Shown: positions 11,961 through 24,505 of the stretch, in pieces
Position numbering within the stretch: position 1 is the first letter of the stretch
Layout: the number at the start of each line of letters is the position of its first letter
Assembly: GCF_030272615.1 (NCBI RefSeq)
Contig: NC_081414.1
Location: 913,393,648 to 913,457,647, forward strand
From: Cryptomeria japonica
Lineage: Eukaryota > Streptophyta > Pinopsida > Cupressales > Cupressaceae
DNA: 64,000 nucleotides
Direction of reading: 5' to 3'
Notes under the pieces: generated by a model
Database searches by the model: none
What the model was told of the DNA's origin: nothing
What the model saw: only the letters and a program-made list of their open reading frames with translations
Program-made: the position numbers and the translations under genes

Positions 11961-12705
11961 AATTAATTTTCTATTTTATTTTTAAAAAAATCAAAAAAAT
12001 CTATATTTATATGGAAACGTTAATTAAAAAACAATAATTTAGTTCGCTACGGGTTTGTATGAATGTCGACCGTTAAAATAAGCCGTGTTCATGTGAACAT
12101 ATTTGTTACAAAAATGTTTGTGTCAGATGTGTTCAATCGAAGGCCTTAGGGTTTGAATGAACTCCTTTAGATCGAAGGGGTGTTCAGTTGAACATGCTTT
12201 CTATGCATGTTTCCCCCAACCTCTACAAATTTATGTAGGTTTTTAGCCTTTAAAGCTCTGGTTGAAGGCTCAAATGGAACAATCTTGATAACCCAAAATG
12301 CAGTATGGTATTCCCTAAAGCAAGCTTTCCAATGATTATAATTTTATTACATATTGTGTCTATTATGAATTTGTTTTTTAATTTTACTAAACATAGGTTT
12401 TTCCCCAAACATCAACTTCTCTGTTCAATGCATATGGAAAAATACTAAACTAATTCATAAAATTTTTGAACAAAATCTATACCCCTAGGTATTGATGTCC
12501 TCTTTCCAACCCCCCAAAAGTATTGAATTTCGATATATACATAATAAGTTATGAGTTCAAACATACACCTATTCTAAATTATAATTAGTTGGACTTCAAA
12601 ACTTAATAAAATAAAAAGTATTGAACATATTGTTATGAAACCAATTGCATGCCCTAAATATTGATGTTACAAACCTAAATTTGAAAGAATCAAAATTTTA
12701 TCCTT
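11961..12705. other. AT-rich stretch without a recognised gene
   Basis: No coding or RNA gene signal. There is a small inverted element around 12,088-12,105 (GTGTTCATGTGAACAT) and a later related GTTCAGTTGAACAT; otherwise nothing. Confidence 0.4.
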
Positions 12706-13640
12706 TATAGACACCTAAAAATGTTTTCACTTAATTAAATAAATATTTATTATTTATTTAATAATACTCACCTTTTTCTACTATTAATTAAATAAATACT
12801 TTTATTTATTCAATTAATTAATTATCCTCTTCTCTCTAAACTGAGACCTCCAACTTCTTCATATTGTTCATAATATAAAGTTGTAGTCATGTGACAAGTG
12901 TCCCACTTTGTCCTTTCTTCACATGTCTAAATTTGTTGAAATAAAAAAGTCAACCTACCCTGAATCTTATCCCTCCATTTCACTTTAACCTCTTAATCCC
13001 ATTCATTCTTCTTTAACCCCTTAATCATGACCATTCATCTTTTAATTGCTTAATTTAAGCTCTTGATTCTCTTGGAGAGTTTTATAAAAGAGGCTTTTTC
13101 CTCTCATTTGGGATATCTACAACTAGTTTCTACATGTATTATGTTGAAATTTTCTTAGAGCTTGCATCATTTCTTTGATCATCTTATTGCTATCATTATC
13201 ATCTTGCTTGCAGCATCAATCAATCACATTCCATTTCTTTATGCCATCTTGTGCTAGTGCTTATTGTTGAGAGCAATACTATTATTTACAAGGTCTTGAA
13301 GGATTGAAGAACAATAGATTCATGCTTATCATGTGTGTGGAGGTATATTTTATTTATTTTGTTTGCATACTTAAATTAGAGCCCTATTGGTGTTGTTGAT
13401 TTGTTTTATAGATTCTAGGCAATTGGGTTGTTTGGGAGTTTACAATATACATAGACCTTGCAAAAACGAATCTCTAATACACAAGAAATTTAATATATAT
13501 CTAATTTCCATTCTACTTAGCAGTTTTCCATTACATTCTAAGTCCCTAAGCACAAAATTCTACTTTTCTAACTCTATGGATACTAGCACGCCCCTTGGAC
13601 ACCAACACATCTCAAGTTCCAGGATGACAGTGTGATGCTT
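12706..13640 (+). repeat. Tat-type LTR fragment related to the 10391 and 30317 LTRs
   Basis: TATAGACACC at 12706 followed by a TTAATTAAATAAAT stretch aligns with the LTR start TGTAGACACCC seen at 30317 on the minus strand. The same layout follows: AT-rich start, then a pyrimidine-rich portion, then a TATA box at about 13,080 (GTTTTATAAAAGAGGC). No polypurine tract precedes it, so it is a solo or truncated LTR. The right end is uncertain. Confidence 0.5.
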
Positions 13641-16440
13641 AAATGCTTGCACAATAGTTGGATGTACTAGTGTGTATCTAGGAAACCTACATTACTCTTA
13701 TTCTTCTAACTGCAAAAAATGTAATAAATGAAGATGAATTCCAAATTTTTTGGCCTACCTTATCCAGGGGCTTGTCGCTCTTCACTATGAACAATAGCTC
13801 CTTGACCCATGGAAGTTGGAATCTCATATGTGAGGCATATTCATAGGAGTTGTATACAGTTCTCAGTGAATATTCTCATTGTGAATAGTGCAAAATACCC
13901 TTTTTAGGCCCAATTTTCATGCATATAGCCAAATTTTCACCCATTTTTCCAATTTTTTTGTGGTGGACTTGACTCATCTACCTTCTTGTTTTTAACCTCT
14001 TGGTTAGGGGAAAAAAGATGATGGGCCATATATTCAAATCTTTATCGAATTTTTCTTTCAACTCACATCATCTGTCTTAAGCATTCTTCTTGTCATGGTA
14101 GCTTCTTTCACTTTTGGGGAATTGATCTATATTTGATTTTACAACACCCATATCTCACATTAGAAGTTGTAGTTTTTTGTCAAGCTCAAACACTTGGGGG
14201 TATTGTCCGCATCTTCTTGGTCAACCTTTATATCCTCTACAATATCCTTTCCGGGGTAATTAATGCACTTTTTGTACTTAATGATTTACATCTCTCTAGC
14301 TACTTTAGTGTAGATCTGTTTGAATAATCAAGTCACTAAGGTGGGGCACAATGTAGTATCAAAATCACACCTTGTGCCAATTTTACACTTATGCATTACA
14401 CTTGGTGCATTCATGACAAAACCTATGATCATTTAAATTTCACGATTTTAACCTCATAGGAAGCAATGATGAAGCATTATCAATCTATGCTTTGATTTTT
14501 GGGAGAAATCAGCCAAACGAGTTTGCAATGTCTAGATATCTACATGGTGTACTAACATCCTGATAAATTCTAATATTCAAACAAAGAATAGTCTATGCAC
14601 TTTGCCTTCAATTCGCGTCCTAGTGGCCAAATACGCTTGTAATAGCCACTCCCACCCATTCCACGCAACACAACTCTCATTCTTCCTCATTTTGACAATC
14701 TTAAAATATCTTTCTCAACTTGTCTTTGTCTCTCGCTTTCTCATAATGAGCTCTACCAAAATACTCTTAGCATTTGGACTCTCACAATATTCAAGACTCC
14801 TCTCAAATTATGTCTATCACATATATTGTCTCAAGAGGGGAGCCACAACTACTTGTAACACTCTCTTGCATGTCATTATGATATCGTCTATTGCATGATC
14901 TTGTCTATATCTTGTTCATCGTCTTTATATCACGATATGGGTTCTCCTCAATATCAGGGCTTGTTTCTATCACATATCTATTTCATTTCATGTCTTTCGA
15001 TCTTGTTTGGTTGTCCATGGAGGTGGAAACACCAAAATAAGGGTTTGACTAAGGAAAATCCCTATACAACCTCCAACATTTTTTCTAGTCTCTAAGGTCT
15101 TATTTTTGGTAGCTTTCTAGTTCTTTTTGTGTAGACGACAACAATTGTGTAGATGTCCTTGTGTCATAGTGGTGTTTGGGACCAAAAGCTAAACCATCTG
15201 GCATCGGATTCTCTACTTCCCACATTTTCCTTTTTTGTAGTTTATAGCTTTTTATCGTATTGTATATTTGTGTTATTTAGCATTTTTAGTTTCATATTAT
15301 TTATCAATCTTAGTATAAATTCCGGTTTGTAGTATTATCTCATTAGTTCACTTGAACATTATTCATTAAGGTAGCTAAGGGATATTTGCTCCCCTCTTCT
15401 AGAGGTAAGTAAGAGATATAAAACAACAAGAAATAATGTGCTCTCATACTAAGAGCTTAGACAATAGTTAAACACTACTACAACTTCTCTTTTTTAATGA
15501 GAAAGAGGGAATAAAAAATTAGCTTTGTGTGTAATTTGGACGCAATTTAATATTTATTATACTTGGTGATATAATTTATGATTAAAATGCTCCAACAAAC
15601 TCTTAGATGACTCACTTTCTACTCTAGTTCAATTATGCATTATTTTTAAATTTGTACATATGATCACTTCAAACCCATTCAACTCAAATATCTAAATATG
15701 TAAGAGAACACTTGATAGTATTTATAAATATTATTGGAGTTTTCTATGCAAGAGATTTGTTCTTAGTCAAACCCCTTAAATTAAGTAACAATGTGAACAA
15801 GTTTGAAGGCACTCCGAGCAATCATTCAATATGCCTAATCTATAATTATTATGCTAGATGCTAATCGATGATGCTATGATACATTCAATGTATGATGGGT
15901 GTATGGATAAAGTTATCCCTCTTGGATAGATCATTAGAATGAATTAGTGTTTATCCTTTTATACAACACCCTATCATGCAAATTAAATGTTTTCTCGCTG
16001 AAGTCAACTAGTAATAGCTAATAGAAAAGGAGTTGACTTGGGCTCATGATTAAATTTGAATTTATAAATTTGGTCTGGATTTGTATTATGATATGAGCCT
16101 AGAGTCATTAAAGTTCAACCTAATGCAAAAGATTGATAATTTATAAAACTCAACTCAACTCTTTATCGATGCGAAGTTAAGCACAAATTAATTTACCATC
16201 TCTCATAGAAACACATATTAGTTATACATTAATCATTACATTCAAACGTTCCAATCAGCAAAATGAAAGGCATTTTATACTCCCCTAAATTTTCCCCTAT
16301 TATTATAGGAATTTCCTAAATCCTCAGCCTCTGTTTATTTAATTTTTTATTTATTTAACTGTTTTAATTACAATGATTATTTCTTTTTATAACACTTATT
16401 AACTGATTATTTTCTTTATTGACCCTTGTTTTTATAGAGG
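13641..16440. other. Intergenic DNA; possible eroded LTR junction at 14338-14352
   Basis: No gene was recognised. GGTGGGGCACAA followed by TGTAGTATCAAAATCACACC at 14352 looks like a polypurine tract next to an LTR start, which would make 14352 to about 15,200 an old 3' LTR. There is no matching second copy in the window. The rest is low-complexity AT-rich sequence with only short reading frames. Confidence 0.35.
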
Positions 16441-16517
16441 TTTTACCATATAAGTATTTCGAAATAATCTTTTAAACATATGGGGAATGCAGCATAGTCT
16501 TGGAGACACATCACATA

Positions 16518-18452
16518 ATGGCACTACAAAGCCCTTGCCTGCAGGTTTCAGCACCACCTATCACTCATGTTGCAACAACTAGAATGAATTTCAGAATCAG
16601 CTCTCCGCGTCTAATGCACACTCAGGTTTTTTTCTCTAATTATTTCCCTTTTTGTCGCTTGGGTATTTATGTTCTGGCGTTTATCAATGGTGAGTGGGTT
16701 AGGGCTTTCTGCATTTAGGGTTTTGATTAAGGGTGTACGGGTATGCGTATATTTAATGGCGTATAGGTTAATGCCATGCAGTTCATTTTCGCAGTGTTGT
16801 AAAAGTTTCAGCGCTCTTTGTGGTAGGGTTTTAACTTATCATCAAATCTTATCGTTTTTTAAAATGTTTTGTTTGTTATATACATTCCATTTCTCTGTTG
16901 TTTATATGATTTTTTATGCACCTTGGAAACACTGCTTCAGTACAGAAATGTTTTCTTTCGTCATTCAGTTGAGATGGTTCGCTCCTCAAGCGAATGCACA
17001 TTACTTTTTATAGAAAATGAAAACATTGAAGTATTTTATTAGTTAGCTTTCATAATTATGTAAAGGGATGAGAGATTGGAGGAGAGATCCATGAACAAGA
17101 GATTTGGTTCTGTTTGGAATGTTTGATGATATGACTGCAAAGTCATTAGGAGTGACACTTACAGGAACATGTCAGTCTTGCTTGTAGTTAGTAATATGTT
17201 TCTCAGTGGCTTTTTGGGGCAGATAATGAAACGTGGGAATGCTAAAACTGGGTGCTTAGAAATGCTTTCAAAATCCAAAAATTGATAGCCTCAGAATAGG
17301 GGCAAGAGTATGATGGACCAAGAATTGCAGAAACTCTGCCAAACATATGTTTTTAATCAAACAAAACTGGGTTTGGCCTACTGGTTATTGTAGAAATTGT
17401 TCATTATACAGCCAGGCATGAATATTTTGACAGACATAGATGGTCAGGATGGGGTCTCTGTTTCCTCTGCAGCTTAGTGCCATGATCTCTTCTTAATTGG
17501 CATCTTCCTCCAAGATTGTATGAAGAGCAAATACTGACCATTTTAACTATTTGCAATCTAGCTGCTGTAAAACTCTTAATTCTGCCTCGATTCTTTTTTT
17601 TTTCCTGCTACCTATACGGATTTAATATGAATTCTAGCTTGATTTATTTTTATTGTCCCTCACAGGAGCGCTTTTTCCAATTCCAAAATCTTCCGTCAGT
17701 ACCAAGACTTACACCTACAGTTGTATGTCAAAGACCAAAGCACTTAGTCACTTGTGCATTAAATATCTCAAGAGGAGAGTCTGGTGGACCTGAAGAGAAT
17801 AAAAATGTCTACTTGGAGAAAGTTAAAAATATATTGGAGGATTGCTGTGAATCTATCAAAGCATTTCCATGGAAAAAAGCCTATACAAAGTTTTTGCATC
17901 ATTTGTTTAGCCTTGCATTTTGGGTGGCAAAGTGGCTCTCCATTCCTGTGGTCATCATCTCATCTCTAAGCGAAATGAGCTACTGTGGATGGGAAAACAA
18001 GGAGCTACTGATACCATTTGGTATGGTAGTTGGTATTGTTCTTGCCGGAATTTTGAAGGAAACTGCAATTGAATTGTCAGAGGATGTTCAGGTTATTTCC
18101 TAAAATTAGCAACTTCTTGTTGTTGGACTGATTGATATATCTAACAATCAAATATTTGTTGTTATGTGACTCATTGATATATCTTACAAATAAATAATTC
18201 CTATATTTTAGATTATTGATATCAAGTCATTGATGACAGGAAGGAAAGTTTCCATGGCATCTTCTTATAATTGGGGCTTTTTTTGCATTGATCAAGTTAC
18301 CTGGGCCATATTATCCATACTGGTTACGTGTCTTTCTTCCACACTTTGCGACTGGTGGGTTATTGAGGACGCTTTGGTCTGCAAACATCTGGTATAAGAC
18401 TCAATCCACGGCACCAAAATTGGAAACTGATCCTGGAATAAATTTGAATTAA
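16518..18452 (+). CDS. Plastid-targeted small membrane protein, possibly EMB1273-like, three exons
   Basis: The only convincing host gene. Exons are 16518-16625, 17666-18091 and 18240-18452, joined in phase 0 at clear GT/AG sites (ACTCAG-GTTTTT, CCTCACAG-GAG, GTTCAG-GTTATT, GATGACAG-GAA). They give 248 residues ending at TAA. Residues 1-66 are basic, Ser/Thr-rich and poor in acids, ending in LVTCALN, which suits a chloroplast transit peptide. Hydrophobic segments lie at about 112-134, 149-166 and 184-208. The best-conserved-looking part is IKLPGPYYPYW (196-206) and LPHFATGGLLRTLW (211-224). The arrangement resembles the plant EMB1273 family, essential plastid proteins of unknown mechanism, but this assignment is from memory. 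The start is the only in-frame ATG in exon 1. Introns are 1040 and 148 bp. Both frames and splice sites look intact. Confidence 0.75.
18092..18239 (+). other. Intron 2 of the host gene, with an internal imperfect duplication
   Basis: 148-bp AT-rich intron. TTGTTG..GACTGATTGATATATCT and TTGTTATGTGACTCATTGATATATCT form an imperfect tandem copy about 45 bp apart. It has a canonical GT start and CAG end. Confidence 0.75.
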
Positions 18453-18949
18453 AAAATGGGTCAACCACAGGAAAAGGCTGGGGTCTCAGAAATTGGTTTG
18501 GAGGTAGAATTAATGATCATTTATGAAATACATGCAGTTGACATAAGTGTAAGGATCTGATTGTGTTTTTGGATCCCTGATATCTATGAGAATGTGAAAG
18601 GGTATTTAAATGTAAAAGTTTCTTAGGAAGCAATGGTGGATCCCTTCTTTGCAGTTTGTGCCAACATAAGAAAATGATCTCACTAACCACACCTAATGTT
18701 GGATATATTTAAGAGGCAGAACTCATTGACAGGAATTTTTTTCTGTATCCTACTCTGCTGGAGTAGCTGGAATGATTTTGAGAATGTAGATTATCTTAGA
18801 CTTTATGTTGGACAAATCTCTGAATGTTCATCTTTAGTGAAGTTTGGTTGTTATTTCACTTATTCAGCTAACAGGTCATAAAAAATGCAAACTGCTCTCC
18901 CTTTTTGTTCTTGAGAAAGATGCTTTGGACTTATTCAATGCACTTGCGT

Positions 18950-18955
18950 AATAAA
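18950..18955 (+). terminator. Candidate polyadenylation signal of the host gene
   Basis: AATAAA about 500 bp after the stop codon, in an AT-rich context. The actual cleavage site cannot be fixed from sequence. Confidence 0.35.
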
Positions 18956-18959
18956 TCAA

Positions 18960-21900
18960 AATAATTTTAAGACAACTTATACAAGTTGCGCTGGCAGTGA
19001 ATAATTGGATGAATGTTTGTCTTCGTGCTCAATACCCAGTGTGATTTAACTTGTTGAGGCACACATTTTCTCTGTGCTTTGATTAAGTTTTTAGGAAATG
19101 GGGTATGCATTTTCTGGGGCTCAATTATATGGTAAATAGAGTTCTGTTTCAATTTTTTCAGGCTCATCTAATAATTGTCAGGCAATGTTACGATTTATCA
19201 CTTTGTTCAGAGTTCCGTGTGAGTGTCTTGTGTCACAACAGTAGAGGTTGTCACTAAATGACATATGTTAATCTACACAAATTTATCTCCCTGCTAATTC
19301 CCTCATTCACTCTTTGGGAAGTTGTTGCTAAATGACTAGCTCAATGGAGTAGGATAAGATTCTATAACAGAAGGTTCAAGGATAAGATGAAGTCTTTTAT
19401 GGATGATGACTACATCAAAGCTGTGAACCAATTGTACCTGGTCTTTTCATTATTGTGGACTTTGCTTACCATGTGATAATAACTTCTTGAAGGATCCATA
19501 CAGTTTGGAATTTTTTTTTTCAAATCTCTTGAATTTTTGTTACTACTGATTTTCTTGCATTTATCATATATGCATTAATAATTTCTATATTATAGTTTCA
19601 TTTCATTTATATTGACTGGTTTCTCATCCTTCTAAAACTATAGAGAATAAAATATAGCCATCATGTACAAATAAACAAGAATAAATGGTGTACGGCCAAT
19701 ATCAAGTTTCCACATACCGTGTTGTTGATTATATAGGTGCAACCAAATAACAATATGATGTGAGTGCCATTTTCATATTCAATATAACAGTAACTACAAG
19801 ATTCTCAAAGAAATTAAGTTGCAATTTTTTTATTGAGCAAATAATGACTGCAATTAATTCTTAAAATGCTATATGAAAATAAATAGTTGGTTAGGCATAG
19901 TTGTTGACTATAATGATTACCCTGACTATGGTTTTCAAGGTTGCTTGTCAGGCTAGGCTTATCTTAGTTCAGACATAACTCTTTAACAACTTTTTTTCAA
20001 CATTAGTTGTTCTGCCCTGAAACCAAAAATGAACTTTCAACCATATTTTCAAAACTTTAGTTAGACAAAAGTGAGACTATCTGAAAGAGATCCAGAAGAA
20101 CAATTTGTTATGGGCTCTGGTAGATTTTGAAGCTAAACTATAAAAATCAGACCATAAATAGTGCATGAAGATGATCTGTAATTTTGGAAGCTTACCTATA
20201 ACAGGTACAGTTACTATTTTTCTTCATCTAGGACAGCCCAATTTATCATTTTGGCCAAAGTTTGACCACAAGTTAAGCATAATACCAGTTTGTCCTTTCT
20301 GTGGGTTTATTAGCTCAAAGGTTGTGATCAAATTTCGGATAACTGCTGATATCTAATGCTATATACCTTGAATACTAGTGCACTTAAAGTTTGTTTATAT
20401 TTGGATCGCAATCCCCAATGAATATTAGTCATGTTCTATAAAATATGGTGCTAAAATACTGTTTCTTATCATTTTTTTGAATTTCTTTTCATCAAATACA
20501 TTTGGACCCATTTTAAGCATACTATGGCCGTATTCTTATTCATATCGTCATAATAGATATACCATCAAATTGAAAATAAGTTGCCTTTTTGTTTATCTTT
20601 GCCATTCAAATAAAATGTTGTTTTATTTATTTATTTTTATATGGTTATTTTTGTTAAAAAAATGAAGAAAGTTGGGCAACATTTAATTAATATCAAAATC
20701 GGATTATTTGTTTGGATCTTGGAGGTCTTAGAGAAGTTGTCAATAGGGGCACAAGTTGTCAAGCACCATGTTAATCAATTGTTATAATAGTGGCTGGAAA
20801 CTTAAATTACAAATGTAGAATAGTTTGGAGTGAAGTAGGGTAATCGAGTTTAAACTCCAACCAAGTTGTGGATGTAATAAACAATTCGAAAGCCAAGTTT
20901 CACGATTTTGCCACTTCTTGCAAAGGTCAAACTAGTCAGCTGCAACAAACAAGAAAAATGCCATGGCGAATTCTTCATAAACTTGGGAACTTGTCTTTGT
21001 CAAATTTGTCCTTGTTTGTCAATGAGCAGAATGTGAAGTTTCATGGAATTCAAAAGGCATTTGAGTGTTCTCTTCTCATTTGTGTTGTCAATGAGGATGG
21101 GCGATGGTTTGAGTATCAGGCTCTTTGTAGAAGTTCTCTTGTTGTTCACAAGGCTTTCCATAGTTGTGGGGGATAGAATAAGGGTGAAGGGGCTCAAATC
21201 TAGCTACAATGGCTCTAGTTAACCATGTTGGTGATGTTATTGGTGTCTTGATACTTGAGATAGTGATGGGATGCATGGAAGTGTACTCTTCCTACAGTTT
21301 TAAGCTCATTTGTACAGTTTAAAACCCATTTAAGGGGCTTGTCAACCTATTTATGCTATCTATTGTGCTATCAATATGCACGTGTCATTTGTTAATTCCA
21401 TGATGTGACGTTCTTGACTGACTAAATACAATGGAGAGAGATCTCAATGGGGTTTCTTGAAGGCTGAAGCAAAAATTGTCATACATCCATATGATCAGGA
21501 GATCGGTGTTGAGGAGTTGGTTTCATAGGTATACCCTAATCTCCACAACCTCACTCATTGTCAATAGATCTTTTTGCAAGGTGTAATGGAGGAAATGTGA
21601 CCATCTTAAAAGGAAAACTATGTTCCTTTGAGAGTCAATTTCACTACATACATCGATATTAGATTTAATTAATTGAAGTGCCTAAATATAAATAAATTGT
21701 TGAAGTATGTAAAAATAGAATAACGAAAATAATTTAATATCTATGGAAATAAAAGATAAAGATGATAGAGAGTCTTCTGTTTAAATTTAAGCGTCTCGAC
21801 AAAAGGACACCAACGCGATGTGCAGATGTCTGCATGTAACATTGTCGTTTCATATAGATTGTGAACAAAAAACGTACATAAATGAAGAAGACTGAACCTT

Positions 21901-22860
21901 ATGATTTATCTAACCAACAAAATTCATAAGTGAGAAACACAACAACACATGCTAGATAACAAAACTACAAGGAAATAAACTAGACAAGATAAAAATGATT
22001 TAATAAAAGAAATGAACAATAACGAAGTGAATGCAAACCTCTATACATTTGTGTCCTCAAGAAAACTACTCATAGAAAGAAGAGGAAAACACATTTGATC
22101 AATTCTCTGCTTTGGTATTTCCACCTCCATAGTAGCCAAATAGATAGATAGATAAAATGCTAAATAAATGATTTGATAAAAAGATTAATGTTTTGATAAA
22201 GGATGTGATGAGTCCCAAGATGCTCAAAGATATAAGAAGGATACTACTAGACAGGCTTGAGAAAGCCAAGAGAGTTATATGAGATTGTTGTGAGAGTGTT
22301 GTAGCAAGTTACAAGGAGTTGTGCATGAGAAAAAGAGAGCAAGAGAGCCAAGTGAGTATCCAAGAGAGATTGATTGAATTATGCTTTTAAAATGAGAAGA
22401 GGGAAATGGATACATGAGTTGTTAGAAGTTATTCTAAGCTGTTTCCATTGACTTGGGTAAATGACAAGTGGTGAAACACTAAAAAACAACTTTTGAACAA
22501 TAATTATCTAGACAATTCACACTAAAAAATGGTAGGAGACGAGAAAATAACATGGTTAATGCAATAGTTAACAATTAACCTAACTAGGGATGTCCTATGT
22601 AATGCTAGGTGGTAGAACTCATTGAGTAGGGTACCTTTCACTCCCTCCAAGGTATCCCAACTATTGATAGGGGCATTCAGAGCACTATAATTTATAAGAG
22701 ATTGTTCTTCCCATTGACTTGAGGATTTCAAATTTGATTTTCAAGGATAAATTTCTTTTTCTATAAGGTGTTGACATAGGATCATCCAAGGGTCTAGGGC
22801 AATCTTGCATCATTAACAATAATGTTTGCTCTTAATTCAATGAAAGATAAGTGAATAAAG
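18960..22860. other. Downstream intergenic DNA, no gene recognised
   Basis: Only short reading frames, none with recognisable similarity. The longest, 20868-21176 plus, encodes 102 residues without a known motif. A short TAGA microsatellite lies at about 22,141. GGTATTTCCACCTCCAT near 22,118 is the reverse complement of a motif near 15,015, hinting at an eroded shared repeat. Confidence 0.4.
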
Positions 22861-22861
22861 G

Positions 22862-23045
22862 GCTGGAGGCCTAACTCGATTGGTGAGAGCTTCCAGTGGT
22901 AAAGCACAAGGTCATGAGGTCTAGTCTCCTCCCAGCCCACATGGTATTGGAGGACGTGTCACACCAGTGTCACCAGTTATGTTAAAAAGTTTACCCAATG
23001 CACTAAAGTTTATAGGGGGGTGCACATATTTCTATAATTTCTAAT
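22862..23045 (+). mobile_element. tRNA-derived SINE
   Basis: GGCCTAACTCGATTGGTGAG near the left end resembles an RNA polymerase III A box, and GGTCTAGTCTCC about 35 bp later resembles a B box (GGTTCGANTCC). CTTCCAGTGGTAAAGCACAA between them is typical tRNA-like arm sequence. A non-tRNA body with CATGGTATTGGAGGACGTG follows. The ends and target duplications could not be fixed. It could also be a decayed tRNA pseudogene with fused sequence. Confidence 0.55.
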
Positions 23046-24505
23046 GTAAAATCAAGAAAATCCCCATCTTGGCATGGATTCGAGAAGTGGAAGGGTCAAG
23101 CTTTCACATGTCTTTGTGGTTGCAAAGAAGAATGAGAAAAGATACCTCTTTAGGCACCCACTCTGGAAAATTCAAGAAACGCCACCTTAGGCACTCTCTT
23201 GGGAAATTTGAAGAGTCATCTATTGGCTATGTGTTGCATTTCTTGATTGCCACGTGTTGTTGCCCAAGATGGGGTGTGGGATTTCCAAATGGCACACAAA
23301 TGCTATAAAAGTGAGGCTTAGGCTAGTCGTTAAGCATTCAGAATCGAGTTCTTCTCTTCAGAGATAAAGATGAGTAATGAGGAGTGTAGAAGAGTAGTTT
23401 GTAGCTCCAACTTGCAGAGTTGTAAAGTCTAAGTGGCTAATATTTTGTAATTGATGAATTTGTATTTCATTTTATTGAGAAATAGAAGACAAGTTATTTC
23501 TTGCACATTTGTTTTATCCTCTTTGTTATGCTATGCATGGATAATGGGTGGAGTAACCCACATCTAGTGTAACAAAGCATGTGTTTTGGGTGTGTTAGGG
23601 GAGTCTCCTACATCGGGTGTTTTTGTTATTTATAGTGGTCTATGTGCTCATTTTTAGTTCAAAACTCGTTTTATGTAAATGAGTTATTGAGCCTTGTATG
23701 AAGCAAGTTTTCATTCCTTTTTTAAACCAAATAAGGGAACCCTAAGTACGTGCTTAAAATTGTGTGTGTGTGTGTGCGTGTGCGTGTGTGTGAGTGCATG
23801 TGTCTATTTAATACTCTGAGAAACATTAGTAGAATAAGTTGTTGCTCTACAAGTTCTAATTATTGTTTATTTGAATGAATTCGTGTAATGCATATCTCTA
23901 TTATTTCTATTGATTATTGCATTGTGAGTTGCAAAGAATTGTTTGGATTGAAAGAGGAAATCTATTTGATTTGAGCCTTTCTATTTATGTTATTAGTTTT
24001 CTAGCACCTTTTTCCATTTTCCCACTCAAATAGTTTTACATAGAATAGATAAGTAGGTAGCTTTGTAATTCCAAAGATTTATTTGTATGTCATGTTCCAC
24101 ACATGTAGTCTTTCCATGTTCATTGGTCATTCATGATACATTTGTTCTAATCAAGCATGAGATTGATTAATGGCCTTTGGCACACTTGTTGGGACTTGAA
24201 TCCAACAATTGACCAAGTTTAAGTGAGCTCTTGGTTTCATGCTTCTTGAGCCCTTATATTATCATTTGATGACTATCTAAGACAACTTAGAAGCCTATGA
24301 TGCCTCAAATTTCGATTAGGTTTGCAATTAGAGCTAATGCACATGTTTTAGTATAACCCCTAATATTTTTCTTAAGGAGAAGATAACAACTATTATCTCA
24401 ATCACATTTATAGAATCCATTAGTAAATCCCCTCATAGTAGTTGAACCACCACCAAGGTTTTCCCTCACATGGAATGTAAGAGGTCATTTATACCCCCGA
24501 TTACA
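23046..24505. other. Intergenic DNA with a possible eroded LTR
   Basis: TGCTATAAAAGTGAGG at about 23,301 is a good TATA box, followed by an AT-rich region resembling an LTR leader, but no partner copy, polypurine tract or primer site supports an element call. No gene was seen. Confidence 0.3.
23762..23803. repeat. (TG)n microsatellite, interrupted
   Basis: Run of TG dinucleotides with a few C and A interruptions. Confidence 0.9.

Noticed and set aside
14352-15200. A further LTR next to a purine-rich stretch
   Set aside because: The junction looks right, but no partner copy, TATA box or primer site supports it, so it is only mentioned in the region note.
20868-21176. Plus-strand frame of 102 codons downstream of the host gene
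   Set aside because: No recognisable motif, no clear splice or polyadenylation context, and a length reachable by chance.
22862-22940. Functional tRNA gene
   Set aside because: A- and B-box-like words are present, but no complete cloverleaf or acceptor stem could be drawn; a SINE head fits better.
23046-24120. A complete LTR with a TATA box at about 23,301
   Set aside because: A single TATA box is not enough; no repeat partner, polypurine tract or target duplication was seen.
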